Shown piece after piece: positions 16,345-25,656 of a stretch of DNA of 47,462 bases. Position numbers and translations under genes: made by a program. Source of the DNA: Lachnospiraceae bacterium UBA5899 (GTDB lineage: Bacteria; Bacillota; Clostridia; Lachnospirales; Lachnospiraceae); contig DJEL01000058.1 in the NCBI GenBank assembly GCA_002432425.1, positions 1 to 47,462 of the forward strand, read 5' to 3'. Each line of letters begins with the position of its first letter. Within the stretch, counting starts at the first letter, position 1. Below the pieces are notes generated by a model, which worked only from the letters and a program-made list of their open reading frames with translations, did no database searches and was not told where the DNA came from.

Positions 16345-17034
16345 ATGCAGATAGACAAAAATGAAATAAAAGCGGTTATTTTTGACATGGACGGCGTTCT
16401 TTTCGACACCGAGAGGCTTTGCAAGGATGCCTGGGTAGCAGCCGCAGAGGAAGCCGGACTGGTAAACGGACCGGAGGATGAGAAGAAGCTTTACGATGCG
16501 GTCACCCATTGTATCGGGCTCAATGGTACGGACACGAAAGCATATCTTTGCAGTGTGTACGGCAGCAGCTTTTCCTACGAAAAGCTTCACGGACTTTGCA
16601 GCCGCAACATGTCACAGATGATAGCAAAGGACGGTCTTCCCATGAAAGAGGGAGTCCGGGAGCTTTTATCCTATTTAAAGGAAGCCGGTTATAAAATCGG
16701 GCTGGCATCCTCGAGCCGCAGGGAAAGCATTGAAAGCCATTTAAGCAGGGCCGGAATTTCCGCTTATTTTGAGAGCATTACCAGCGGAGATATGGTGGAG
16801 CACAGTAAGCCGGAGCCGGATATTTACCGGATTGCCTGCGCATCCCTTTCGGTGGAGCCTGAAAATGCCATTGCCATTGAGGACTCTCCCAACGGACTTA
16901 AATCCGCATACCGGGCGGGTATGTACCCGGTCATGGTGCCGGATATGATTGCACCCACAAAGGAAACCGATGAACTTATCGGCGGCAGAAAATTTGACAG
17001 TCTTATTAAAGTAAGGGACTGGATGAAGGAGTAA
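16345..17034 (+). CDS. HAD-superfamily phosphatase (beta-phosphoglucomutase-like)
   Basis: 229 residues with all four HAD motifs: 'VIFDMDGVLFDT' (nucleophile Asp and acid Asp), 'LASSSR' (motif II), 'KPEPDIY' (motif III Lys) and 'IAIEDSPNG' (motif IV acids). A helical cap between motifs I and II marks the subfamily I group containing beta-phosphoglucomutase and small phosphosugar or nucleotide phosphatases. Substrate cannot be assigned. SD GAGAGGAAAG precedes ATG 16345. It is followed after 3 bases by rsmA and likely shares its transcript. Confidence 0.9.
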   Translation: MQIDKNEIKAVIFDMDGVLFDTERLCKDAWVAAAEEAGLVNGPEDEKKLYDAVTHCIGLNGTDTKAYLCSVYGSSFSYEKLHGLCSRNMSQMIAKDGLPMKEGVRELLSYLKEAGYKIGLASSSRRESIESHLSRAGISAYFESITSGDMVEHSKPEPDIYRIACASLSVEPENAIAIEDSPNGLKSAYRAGMYPVMVPDMIAPTKETDELIGGRKFDSLIKVRDWMKE

Positions 17035-17037
17035 AGA

Positions 17038-17895
17038 TTGGCGACATTAGGAATCCCGCAGAATACCATTGCGGTCTTGCAGAAATATAATTTTACATTT
17101 CAGAAAAAATACGGTCAGAACTTTCTGATTGACTCCCATGTGCTGGAGAAAATCATGGATGCGGCGGAAATCGGCAAGGATGACTGCGTGGTGGAAATCG
17201 GTCCCGGCATCGGCACCATGACACAGTATCTGGCAGAGCGTGCCGGAGAAGTGGCAGCCGTGGAGATTGATAAAAACCTCATTCCCATTCTGACGGAAAC
17301 CCTGGCGGACTATAAAAATGTGTCCATCATCAACGAGGATATCCTGAAGGTGGACTTAAACCGTATTGTAGAGGAAAAAAACGGAGGTAAGCCGGTTAAA
17401 ATCGTGGCGAACCTTCCCTATTACATAACGACCCCCATTATCATGGGACTCTTTGAAAATCATGTACCGGTGAAAAGCATCACGGTTATGGTGCAGAAGG
17501 AAGTGGCGGACCGCATGCAGGTAGGCCCCGGCACCAAGGATTACGGCGCCCTGTCTTTAGCGGTGCAGTATTATGCTAAGCCGGAAATTGTGGCAATCGT
17601 GCCGCCCAACTGTTTTATCCCGAGGCCCAATGTGGCAAGTGCGGTGATCCGCCTTACCTGCCATGAAAAAAAGCCGGTGGAAGTGAAGGATGAGAAAGGC
17701 ATGTTTGCTCTTATCCGGGCTTCCTTCAACCAGCGGAGAAAAACGCTGGCGAACAGTCTTTCCAATGCGCAGAACCTTTCCCTCACGAGGGAGCAGGTGA
17801 CGGAGGCGCTTGAAAGCATGCAGCTTTCTCCCACAATCCGCGGAGAAGCCCTTACTCTGGAACAATTTGCTGCTTTGGCAGATATATTGTTATAG
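17038..17895 (+). CDS. rsmA: 16S rRNA dimethyladenosine transferase RsmA (KsgA)
   Basis: 285 residues, the usual length. It shows 'KYGQNFLID' at the N-terminus, the SAM-binding 'VVEIGPGIGTMT', acidic loop 'AAVEIDKNL', 'NEDILKVD', and catalytic motif 'VANLPYYITTPII' (NLPY). The C-terminal domain includes 'RPNVASAVIRL' and 'RASFNQRRKTLANSL'. The enzyme dimethylates two adjacent adenosines in helix 45 of 16S rRNA during 30S maturation. The start is a TTG (17038) with AAGGAG 6 bases upstream; no in-frame ATG would preserve the conserved N-terminus. Confidence 0.97.
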   Translation: MATLGIPQNTIAVLQKYNFTFQKKYGQNFLIDSHVLEKIMDAAEIGKDDCVVEIGPGIGTMTQYLAERAGEVAAVEIDKNLIPILTETLADYKNVSIINEDILKVDLNRIVEEKNGGKPVKIVANLPYYITTPIIMGLFENHVPVKSITVMVQKEVADRMQVGPGTKDYGALSLAVQYYAKPEIVAIVPPNCFIPRPNVASAVIRLTCHEKKPVEVKDEKGMFALIRASFNQRRKTLANSLSNAQNLSLTREQVTEALESMQLSPTIRGEALTLEQFAALADILL

Positions 17896-17944
17896 AAACT
17901 TTTAATTACTTTCCTATTATGAAAAAGTGAAAGGCGGAGGAGAT

Positions 17945-19858
17945 ATGTTTTGTAGAAAATGTGGTAAAGAAATCAACAATACTTCCAGGTTCTGTCCTTT
18001 TTGCGGTACGCCGGTTGTGATGCCGGCAGCTCCGGCTCCCGTTGCAAATCCTGAGCCCGCAGCACCCGCACCTGCAGCGCCGGAAGCACCGGTTGCAGCA
18101 GAAGCGGCAGCACCCGTTATGGAAACGCCCGCAGCGGAAGCGGCACCTGCAGTGGAGACACCTGTAGAAGCAGCACCGGAAGCACCCGTGGCAGAAACTC
18201 CTGCACCGGAAGCTGTTCCGACAATGGCAGCACCAGAAGCACCCGTGCAGCCTACACCGGCACAACCCGCATCGGGCCAGCCGATGATGAACCAGGCGCC
18301 CGTACAGCCCGCACCGGGCCAGTCGATGATGAACCAGGCACCCGTACAGCCCGCACCGGGCCAGCCGATGATGAATCAGGCATCTGTGCAGCTCGCAATG
18401 GCTCAGCCCATGGGCGGCCAGCCTTACCCACAGCCCGGCGCACCGGTTCCCCCTGCTTATTCTCCCATTCCTGCAGATAAGCCGGCAAAGAAGAAAAAAG
18501 GAAAAGCAGGCGTGGTAATTGCCATTATCCTGATCGTGTTACTGTTAGCCGGAGGCGCAGCAGCCGCTTACTTCTTTATATTTGCATCTCCCGCAAAGAA
18601 GATCAGCAAAGCGATTGAAGCCGGCAATATGGAAACCGTTATGGAACTGTACGAAAAGGTAAATAGTGAGAAGGACAAGGACCAGATTAAGAGCGACCTG
18701 CTTACTTATGTGCAGACCCTGGAGGACAATTATCTGGCGGAAGAAATCACTTACGAAGATGCTATCCGGACCATGGAAGACCTTCGGGATGTTGTTTTCA
18801 CAGACGGTGAAATAGAAGATATCATGCATACGGTAAGCAAGATTCATGACTCCCGTGAAAACTATGCCAAGGCAGAAGAATTGGCGGCGACCGGCACATG
18901 GAAAACCTACTATGATGCGATTTTATATTATGAAGAAGTAGCTTCCGAAGATACCCTGTATTATGACAAGGCACAGGATGCGATTGCAAACTGCAAGACA
19001 GAATGCATCAGTGCAGCAGAAGCAGAGGCAGACGGTTACATAGCAGACGGTGATTTTGATGCGGCAGTAGACCTTTTACAGGATGCTTACTACGATACCG
19101 GCTACGATGAACTTTACGATAAAATGGACCAGGTTAAGGCAGATATGAAGGATGCTTTACTGGAAAAGGCAATCGAAAATGCCAAGGCGGAAGTGGCAGC
19201 AGGCAACTACACCGAAGCAAGAAACATTATTAACAACGCAAAAGAAGATTACGGTTATGATTCCCGTTTTGACGACATTCTTGCCAGCATTCCGGTAGAT
19301 ACATCTCTGGTAGGAAAATGGAAACTGGAATATGACATGAATGACATAATTGCAGAAACCGTCGGCGAAGACATGGATGATTTTGACAGTGAGTTCTATG
19401 TAACCTTCGTTTTTGAGTTTACAGAGGATGGTATCTGCAGATTGTCTCTGGATGAAGACAGCTTTGTAAAGAACTTTGACTCCTGGAAGGATGACCTTCT
19501 GGACTACCTGATTGACATGGCGCTGGAGGAATACATTTCCGACGGAAGCATGACAAAAAGCGAGTTTGAAAAAGCATTTAAGTCCTCCTACGGTATGACA
19601 ATCAAAGAGTATTTCTCCGAAATACTGGATGAACAGCTTGATGTTTCCGAACTCTTAAATGAAGTAGAAACAGAAATGAAGTATTATGTAGAAGGCGACA
19701 GACTGTACCTGGTTGATGACACAGATACAGAGGATTATTACGAAAACTTCTATATTGAAGGGGATACCCTGGTATTGGGCGGTGACGGAAGCTTAAGTGA
19801 AGCAGAAATCCTTCCCGGTTTAAGCTATCCTCTGCAGCTTACTAAAGTAGTAGATTAA
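17945..19858 (+). CDS. Zinc-ribbon membrane protein with Pro/Ala linker and lipocalin-like C-terminal domain
   Basis: 637 residues. An N-terminal double-Cys zinc ribbon ('MFCRKCGKEI', 'RFCPFCGTPV') is followed by about 150 residues of Ala/Pro/Glu/Gln low complexity with a 14-residue tandem repeat, a basic 'KKKKGK' stop and one membrane span (about 190-215). Next comes a helical TPR-like region (about 215-450) and a C-terminal domain from about 455 ('SLVGKWKLEYDMND' to 'LTKVVD'). The topology suggests a cytoplasmic zinc ribbon and an extracellular sensor or adhesion domain. The C-terminal domain is clearly related to the next gene's product. GTG 17927 is in frame but GGAGG (17936-17940) selects ATG 17945. 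Function unknown. Confidence 0.85.
   Translation: MFCRKCGKEINNTSRFCPFCGTPVVMPAAPAPVANPEPAAPAPAAPEAPVAAEAAAPVMETPAAEAAPAVETPVEAAPEAPVAETPAPEAVPTMAAPEAPVQPTPAQPASGQPMMNQAPVQPAPGQSMMNQAPVQPAPGQPMMNQASVQLAMAQPMGGQPYPQPGAPVPPAYSPIPADKPAKKKKGKAGVVIAIILIVLLLAGGAAAAYFFIFASPAKKISKAIEAGNMETVMELYEKVNSEKDKDQIKSDLLTYVQTLEDNYLAEEITYEDAIRTMEDLRDVVFTDGEIEDIMHTVSKIHDSRENYAKAEELAATGTWKTYYDAILYYEEVASEDTLYYDKAQDAIANCKTECISAAEAEADGYIADGDFDAAVDLLQDAYYDTGYDELYDKMDQVKADMKDALLEKAIENAKAEVAAGNYTEARNIINNAKEDYGYDSRFDDILASIPVDTSLVGKWKLEYDMNDIIAETVGEDMDDFDSEFYVTFVFEFTEDGICRLSLDEDSFVKNFDSWKDDLLDYLIDMALEEYISDGSMTKSEFEKAFKSSYGMTIKEYFSEILDEQLDVSELLNEVETEMKYYVEGDRLYLVDDTDTEDYYENFYIEGDTLVLGGDGSLSEAEILPGLSYPLQLTKVVD
18238..18421 (+). 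repeat. 42-bp coding tandem repeat (APVQPxPGQxMMNQ)
   Basis: Full 42-base copies lie at 18296-18337, 18338-18379 and (diverged) 18380-18421, preceded by a longer variant at 18238-18295. It stays in frame and encodes part of the Pro-rich linker of the zinc-ribbon protein. Two copies are almost identical at the DNA level, suggesting recent slippage. Confidence 0.9.
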
Positions 19859-19914
19859 CAGGATGCCAAATAAATGAAAGAAATGGCCGGATGCGGCCGA
19901 ATGAAAGGAAAACC

Positions 19915-20538
19915 ATGAAAAAATTAACCAGAATTGCAGCAGTATTAATGATTCTTGTCATGACATTTGCCCTTGCAGGATGCGGAGACGATTCCAAGGC
20001 TCTCATCGGAAAATGGGGCATGAAGTATGATATGCATGACGCAGTTTTAGAGCAGATGGGCGATGAATTCGCAGATTTCAAGAGCTCTCTCGAAGTAACC
20101 ATTTTCTTTGAATTCAAGGAAGACGGCACCATGGAAATGAGTGTTGACAATGACGAGTTCGCAGCTAACTACGCTAACTGGCTGGATGATTTCTCCGACT
20201 ATGCTGCAAATTACATTTATGACAGCAACCCTGATTACAGCAAAGAGGATATCGATGCCGTATATTCTCCCAATGTAAAGGAATACATCAAGAGCATGAT
20301 GGAAGAATCCGTAAAGCCGGAAGAGGTTACCGCAGATATGCACCAGGAAGGTGTATGGGAAGCTAAGAACGGAAAAATCTTCATCTCTGACGGAGACACC
20401 GTTGACAAGACTTCTTATGATTTATACACCATTTCCGGTGATACTTTAACCTTTGAACTGCCTAAGAACGCAGAAGTTGACAGTGAAAGCCTGCTTCCCG
20501 GCATGGAATACCCTCTTGTATTCACCAAAGTAAAATAA
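19915..20538 (+). CDS. Lipoprotein paralogous to the C-terminal domain of the zinc-ribbon protein
   Basis: 207 residues. Signal peptide with lipobox 'LAGC' (Cys at about residue 23), then a single domain from about residue 30: 'ALIGKWGMKYDMHDAV', 'FFEFKEDGTMEMSVD', 'GDTLTFEL' and 'LLPGMEYPLVFTKVK'. The same blocks in the same order occur in the upstream protein ('LVGKWKLEYDMND', 'FEFTEDGICRLSLD', 'GDTLVLGG', 'ILPGLSYPLQLTKV'), so the two are a domain duplication. Such 'lipocalin-like' beta domains often bind small hydrophobic ligands, but no ligand is evident. ATG 19915 has AAAGG 7 bases upstream. Followed by a terminator. Confidence 0.82.
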   Translation: MKKLTRIAAVLMILVMTFALAGCGDDSKALIGKWGMKYDMHDAVLEQMGDEFADFKSSLEVTIFFEFKEDGTMEMSVDNDEFAANYANWLDDFSDYAANYIYDSNPDYSKEDIDAVYSPNVKEYIKSMMEESVKPEEVTADMHQEGVWEAKNGKIFISDGDTVDKTSYDLYTISGDTLTFELPKNAEVDSESLLPGMEYPLVFTKVK

Positions 20539-20573
20539 TCTAAAAATATATAGAAACGACATCTTGTAATCTG

Positions 20574-20631
20574 ATATCGGGGAAACGTACAACATCTTGC
20601 ATTTTTTGTGTACTTTCCTCGATATTTTTTT
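20574..20631 (+). terminator. Intrinsic terminator after the lipoprotein gene
   Basis: Arms 20574-20591 and 20609-20625 pair with one mismatch and one bulge, followed by seven T (20625-20631). The tail overlaps the -35 of the next promoter. Confidence 0.75.
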
Positions 20632-20657
20632 GACATTGCATGGTCATATATGATAAA
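20630..20657 (+). promoter_or_regulatory. Promoter of the TPR/AAA-like gene
   Basis: TTGACA (20630-20635), 16-base spacer, GATAAA (20652-20657). Its -35 is fused to the T-run of the preceding terminator. A 7-bp inverted repeat (AAAAGTG 20671-20677, CACTTTT 20688-20694) follows in the leader. Confidence 0.55.
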
Positions 20658-20733
20658 CTGAAAAAGTATAAAAAGTGGGAAAGTTTACACTTTTCATGAA
20701 ATTTGGAGATTTAATCGAGGAAGGGCATCAGCC

Positions 20734-23490
20734 GTGGATAAATACGAATATAAAGTCAGATTACAAGAGATAAAGGATTTAATTGCAAAGGGCGAGTACG
20801 TGGAGGCTGCTTCCATTGCAGACACCATTGACTGGACCAGAGTAAAAAGCGTTATGATGCTTTGCACCATCAGCGATTTATATAAAATAAACAGAAGATT
20901 AGAAGACGCCAGGGATCTGCTCCTTCTGGCATACGACAGATATCCGGGAGGACGTTCCATTGTATATTCTCTCTGTGAACTGTTTATTAAGATGGGGGAT
21001 GTGGTGCAGGCGGTAGAGTACTACAAGGAATTCGTGCAGATTGCACCCAAGGACACCGGCAGATACATCCTGCAGTACAAATTATACGAAGCACAGGATG
21101 TCAGCATTGAGGAAAGAATTGAAGTATTAAAGGAATTAAAATCCAAGGAATACACCGAAAAATGGGCATATGAACTGGCTTATTTATATCACAGAATAGG
21201 ACTTGCTACCAAATGTGTGGAAGAATGCGATGAGCTGATTTTATGGTTCGGCGAGGGACGTTACGTTATGAAGGCTATGGAGCTTAAGATGCTTCATGAA
21301 CCGCTGACGCCTTCCCAGGAGGAAAAATATGCCAAGATGAAGGGCGAAATTGCCCGTCAGAAAGCGGCAGAGGAAACCGGTGAAGTTTATCCTGAGGCTC
21401 CGGAAGAGGAAAAACCGGAGGAAGAAGTGGACGAATCTCCCACCAAGGAAATTCTGATGTCCGACCCGGATGACATTCAGGTCAAGGTTATGAACGTAGG
21501 GCAGTACGACACCATCAATATGCAGAAGGAACTGGCTGCCAACATGAAGGAGCTCTGGGACCGGAAAACGGACAAGGAGCCGGAAGCGGAAGGAGATATT
21601 GATTTACAGGAAACCAAACGTCTTGACTCTCTGGCAGACGCACTGGAAGATTTTACCATGGCGGAAACCAAGGTGATTGAAACCGACGCCGTGAAAGAAG
21701 CCCTGAACCAGCCGGAAGAACAGGGCGAAGTTTTCTTCGGGGAAACATCTGAAATGACGCCTGTGTCAGTAGAAGACGGCGCTTCTGAAATTACGGAAGA
21801 AACCTTAGAACAGCCCATGGAAGCGGAAATTTTACCGGAAGAAGCTTCTTTTGACGATACCATTACGGTAGCAACGGAAGAGGAGGAGCCGGAAACGGTT
21901 ATCCTGCCTACCAGAGAAATAGAAGAACACATAAATGCGCAGCCTGCCATGAAGCCCCGCATTGCAGCTACCATTGACCCACACAAGCCCCTGCCGGAAG
22001 GCATGGAAAAATTGCTGGGTATGGAATACGATGGTCAGATTAGCATGGTAGTGCCCGAAGCCGAGCAGGTGGAAAAGCAGATTACCGGTCAGATTTCCTT
22101 AGAGGATGTGCTGGCAGAGTGGGAACGTGTTAAGAAAGAAAATGAACAGAAGCGCATGGAAGAAGTGCAGCAGCATATTCTGCAGCAGACCGGCGCCATG
22201 TTTACGGAATTTGAAGCCGCTACCCGTGACGGCCTTCTGGAAAAGCTGGAAAAGGGCAAGACCATTCCGGCTGACGAAGTGGAAGAATTAGAGGAATATC
22301 AGGAGCCCGGTCAGGAAGACGGCGAAGACTACGAAGAGCCTGCAGAGCAGGATGAGTTCCCAGATGAGTCCTACGATGATTATGAGGAGCCGGTGGAAAA
22401 TGCAGAAGAATACACCGGAGAAGAGGATGCTTTTGCAGAAGAAGCCGGTGAATATACCGAGGACAAAGCTTTTGATGAGGATGAAGCCGAAGACTATGTG
22501 GAGCCGGTAGAAGCAGCCGAAGAGGCAGACGCAGAAGCAGCCAAAGACACAGAAACCGATGCTGCGGACGCCCAGGAAACCGATGCTGCGGACGCCCAGG
22601 AAACGGATGCGGAGGCTGCAGAGGAAGCTTCTGCCGATAAAGCAGACCGTAAGAATGTTTCTAAGGATGCCGCTGCCAAGGGGAAGAAAGCACCTGGACA
22701 GAAAAACGGCAAGCCTGTCAGAAAAGCAGGCGGCAAGGAACAGGGCCGCAGGCTTACCGCAGAAGAAAAAGAATTGTTCGGTTCTTATTTACAGAACAAG
22801 CATACAAGAGAGCAGATTTTGAATGCCATTGATAAAATCAGTCTGGCGGCATACACCGGCAACATTATTCTGACCGGTGAAGAAGGTATGGATACTCTTA
22901 CCCTTGCCAAGAAGCTGATGAAAGAAGTACAGCAGACCGACAACAATTTTTCCGGAAAGATTGCCAAGATTTCTTCGGAGTCCCTGAATAAGAAAGGCAT
23001 TGCGCCTGTCTTTGACAGAATTGTAAACGGTGCGCTCATTATCCAGAAGGCAAACAAGCTGACGGACGACAGTGTCAAGGACATGCAGAAGGCAATGAAC
23101 CAGGAACACAAGGGCATGATTGTCATTCTGGAAGACACCAAGGGCGGCGCTCATAAACTGCTGAAAAAGTATCCCGAATTAAAGGAATTGTTCAACATTG
23201 AAATTCATGTAGAAGCTCTGGACAACGATTCCCTGGTTTCCTATGGCCGTAAGTACGCAGAGGAGCAGGAATACGGCATGGACGAAATGGGTGTACTGGC
23301 ACTGCACACCTGCATTGCGGAGAGACAGACCATCGACCATATCGTGACCATTGAAGAGGTAAAGGATATTATCGACGATGCCATTCAGCACGCAAACAAA
23401 AAGACATTAGGGCATTTCTTCGACATTATCGTTGCCAAGAGATATGATGAGGAAGACAGGATTATACTGAGAGAGAACGATTTTCGTTAA
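20734..23490 (+). CDS. TPR protein with acidic disordered middle and degenerate AAA-like C-terminus
   Basis: 918 residues. The N-terminal 220 are TPR-like helices ('EARDLLLLAYDRYPGGRSIVYSL'-type pairs). The middle (about 225-660) is Glu/Asp/Ala-rich and disordered, with a basic patch (about 635-670). The C-terminal 240 residues have the layout of an AAA+ domain: 'GNIILTGEEGMDTLTLAKKL' in the Walker A place (715-721) lacking the Lys, 'NGALIIQKANKL' in the Walker B place lacking the Asp-Glu pair, and a small helical lid. So it probably folds like CbxX/FtsH-type ATPases but cannot hydrolyse ATP. It starts at GTG 20734 with GAGGAAGG upstream. Sits before glgB. Function unknown; scaffold role is a guess. 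Confidence 0.8.
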   Translation: MDKYEYKVRLQEIKDLIAKGEYVEAASIADTIDWTRVKSVMMLCTISDLYKINRRLEDARDLLLLAYDRYPGGRSIVYSLCELFIKMGDVVQAVEYYKEFVQIAPKDTGRYILQYKLYEAQDVSIEERIEVLKELKSKEYTEKWAYELAYLYHRIGLATKCVEECDELILWFGEGRYVMKAMELKMLHEPLTPSQEEKYAKMKGEIARQKAAEETGEVYPEAPEEEKPEEEVDESPTKEILMSDPDDIQVKVMNVGQYDTINMQKELAANMKELWDRKTDKEPEAEGDIDLQETKRLDSLADALEDFTMAETKVIETDAVKEALNQPEEQGEVFFGETSEMTPVSVEDGASEITEETLEQPMEAEILPEEASFDDTITVATEEEEPETVILPTREIEEHINAQPAMKPRIAATIDPHKPLPEGMEKLLGMEYDGQISMVVPEAEQVEKQITGQISLEDVLAEWERVKKENEQKRMEEVQQHILQQTGAMFTEFEAATRDGLLEKLEKGKTIPADEVEELEEYQEPGQEDGEDYEEPAEQDEFPDESYDDYEEPVENAEEYTGEEDAFAEEAGEYTEDKAFDEDEAEDYVEPVEAAEEADAEAAKDTETDAADAQETDAADAQETDAEAAEEASADKADRKNVSKDAAAKGKKAPGQKNGKPVRKAGGKEQGRRLTAEEKELFGSYLQNKHTREQILNAIDKISLAAYTGNIILTGEEGMDTLTLAKKLMKEVQQTDNNFSGKIAKISSESLNKKGIAPVFDRIVNGALIIQKANKLTDDSVKDMQKAMNQEHKGMIVILEDTKGGAHKLLKKYPELKELFNIEIHVEALDNDSLVSYGRKYAEEQEYGMDEMGVLALHTCIAERQTIDHIVTIEEVKDIIDDAIQHANKKTLGHFFDIIVAKRYDEEDRIILRENDFR
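22552..22599 (+). repeat. 24-bp exact tandem duplication in coding sequence
   Basis: GAAACCGATGCTGCGGACGC-CCAG occurs at 22552-22575 and again at 22576-22599 without change, with a diverged third copy starting at 22600. It encodes ETDAADAQ repeats in the acidic linker. Confidence 0.9.
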
Positions 23491-23525
23491 AAATACAAAA
23501 GCTATTGTTTGATTGGGAGGGTTTT

Positions 23526-25523
23526 ATGGCAAAGACAGTAAAAAAGGCGATGCAGCCTGGAAAAGCGAAACAGCCTGAGAAGGCAAAAACGGCTGAGAAA
23601 GCAAAGCAGGTAAAGAACAGTGACGAAGGAAAACGGGTTTCCATTTCCGAAATGGATCAGTATCTGTTTGCACAGGGGACACATTACGACATTTATAAAA
23701 AACTGGGAGCACATTTTTCCGAAGAAAACGGCGTAAAGGGTGTGTTCTTTGCAGTATGGGCGCCTCATGCGGCAGCCGTACATGTAATCGGAGAGTTCAA
23801 CGGCTGGAACGAAGAAAGCCATCCGATGAAAAAAGAGGGCCCCGGCGGCATTCACAGCCTGTTTGTACCGGGCGTACAGGAAAATACCCTGTATAAATTC
23901 CTGATTACCACAGAAAAAGGCGAAAAACTTTACAAAGCGGATCCGTTTGCCAACTATGCGGAAATGCGTCCCGGCAATGCTTCTAAAATTACCAACCTGA
24001 AAGGTTTTGCATGGGAAGACGAAAAATGGGTGGAAAACAGGGATAAGATAAATGTTTTTGAACAGCCCATTGCTATTTACGAATGCCATATCGGTTCCTG
24101 GATGAAGCATCCGGACGGTACGGAAGACGGTTTTTACAACTACCGCGAGTTTGCGGACAGACTGGTTGAGTACTTAAAGGAAATGAGATACACCCATGTG
24201 GAGCTTATGGGTATTGCGGAGCATCCTTTTGACGGTTCCTGGGGCTACCAGGTAACCGGTTATTACGCACCCACATCCCGCTACGGTACACCGAAAGACT
24301 TTATGTATCTGGTAAACCGCCTGCATAAAATCGGCGTGGGCGTTATTTTAGACTGGGTGCCTGCCCACTTTGCAACCGATGCATTCGGTCTGGGTTGCTT
24401 TGACGGCACATGCATTTTTGAAGATCCCGATCCCCGTAAAGGTGAGCATCCGGAGTGGGGTACCAAAATTTTTAACTACGGCAAGACAGAGGTAAAGAAC
24501 TTCCTGATTGCCAACGTGCTGTTCTGGCTGCGAGAGTTCCATATCGACGGTGTGAGAGTGGATGCCGTGGCATCCATGCTGTATCTGGATTACGGTAAAA
24601 AGGACGGCGAATGGTGTCCCAATAAATTCGGCGGCAACAAAAATCTGGAAGCCATTGAATTCTTCAAGCATCTGAATTCCGTTGTAAGAGGTACTTACCC
24701 CGGATTTATGACCATTGCGGAAGAGTCTACCGCATGGCCGAAGGTAACCGGCGATATAGAAGACGGTGGTCTTGGATTTACTTTCAAGTGGAACATGGGC
24801 TGGATGCATGATTTCTGTGAATACATGAAGTTAGACCCTTATTTCCGTAAGGACAATCACTATGCCATGACTTTTGCCATGACTTATAATGAAAGTGAAA
24901 ACTACATACTGCCCCTTTCCCATGACGAAGTGGTACACTTAAAGTGCTCCATGGTCAACAAGATGCCGGGCTACCATGTGGATAAATATGCCAATTTAAG
25001 AGTCGGCTATACCTATATGTTCGGTCATTCCGGCAAGAAGCTTTTATTCATGGGTCAGGATTTCGGACAGGAAAGGGAATGGAGCGAGGCAAGAGAGCTT
25101 GACTGGTTCCTTCTGCAGGAGCCGTTAAACAGAGGCATGAAGGAATTTATGGGCGAACTGCTTAAGATGTACCATAAATATCCCTGCCTGTATACCATCG
25201 ACAACAGTTGGGAGGGCTTCGAGTGGATGAATGCGGACGACAAAGACCGCAGCACCTATACGTTCATCCGTAAGACCAAGGACGGCAAGAACAATCTGCT
25301 GTTTGTACTGAATATGACTCCGATGACCTGGGAAAATTACCAGATTTCCGTACCGGCAAAGAAGAAATACAAGCTGGTGCTGAACAGCAACGAAGAGCGT
25401 TTTGGCGGAAACGGCCACAAAATTCCCGAGGTTGTAGAGGCGGAAGCCAAGCCTTTATGCGGAAGAAAATACTCTATCTCCATTGATTTAGCGCCTTACA
25501 CGGCTGCGGTATTTGTGTTTTAG
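23526..25523 (+). CDS. glgB: 1,4-alpha-glucan branching enzyme
   Basis: 665 residues of GH13 family. After a Lys/Ala-rich N-terminal extension (about 35 residues) comes the carbohydrate-binding domain 48 ('FFAVWAPHAAAVHVIGEFN') and a TIM barrel with branching-enzyme motifs: 'DWVPAHF', nucleophile D346 in 'GVRVDAVASM', acid E399 in 'TIAEES', and H466-D467 in 'LSHDEVVH'. The C-terminal beta domain ends 'APYTAAVFVF'. It forms alpha-1,6 branches in glycogen. No other glycogen gene is adjacent. ATG 23526 has GGGAGG 5 bases upstream. The basic N-terminal extension is atypical and may mediate protein or polymer contacts. Confidence 0.95.
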   Translation: MAKTVKKAMQPGKAKQPEKAKTAEKAKQVKNSDEGKRVSISEMDQYLFAQGTHYDIYKKLGAHFSEENGVKGVFFAVWAPHAAAVHVIGEFNGWNEESHPMKKEGPGGIHSLFVPGVQENTLYKFLITTEKGEKLYKADPFANYAEMRPGNASKITNLKGFAWEDEKWVENRDKINVFEQPIAIYECHIGSWMKHPDGTEDGFYNYREFADRLVEYLKEMRYTHVELMGIAEHPFDGSWGYQVTGYYAPTSRYGTPKDFMYLVNRLHKIGVGVILDWVPAHFATDAFGLGCFDGTCIFEDPDPRKGEHPEWGTKIFNYGKTEVKNFLIANVLFWLREFHIDGVRVDAVASMLYLDYGKKDGEWCPNKFGGNKNLEAIEFFKHLNSVVRGTYPGFMTIAEESTAWPKVTGDIEDGGLGFTFKWNMGWMHDFCEYMKLDPYFRKDNHYAMTFAMTYNESENYILPLSHDEVVHLKCSMVNKMPGYHVDKYANLRVGYTYMFGHSGKKLLFMGQDFGQEREWSEARELDWFLLQEPLNRGMKEFMGELLKMYHKYPCLYTIDNSWEGFEWMNADDKDRSTYTFIRKTKDGKNNLLFVLNMTPMTWENYQISVPAKKKYKLVLNSNEERFGGNGHKIPEVVEAEAKPLCGRKYSISIDLAPYTAAVFVF

Positions 25524-25558
25524 AGGTTAAGAAAAGGAAAAAAAGTGACGAAATAAAA

Positions 25559-25593
25559 GGTGAGCACACGGATGTGCTCGCCTTTTTCCTTTT
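25559..25593 (+). terminator. Intrinsic terminator after glgB
   Basis: GGTGAGCACA (25559-25568) and TGTGCTCGCC (25573-25582) pair with a single G-T, loop CGGA, then TTTTTCCTTTTT. Confidence 0.9.
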
Positions 25594-25656
25594 TGGGAGC
25601 ATACCCAACGGAAAAATAATTTGCAGGATGCAGGTAATTAAAAGAGGAACAAAGGC

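Noticed and set aside
18238..18421. Possible CRISPR-like direct repeats
   Set aside because: The repeats are in frame, contiguous and without spacers; they encode a Pro-rich linker. No cas genes are present.
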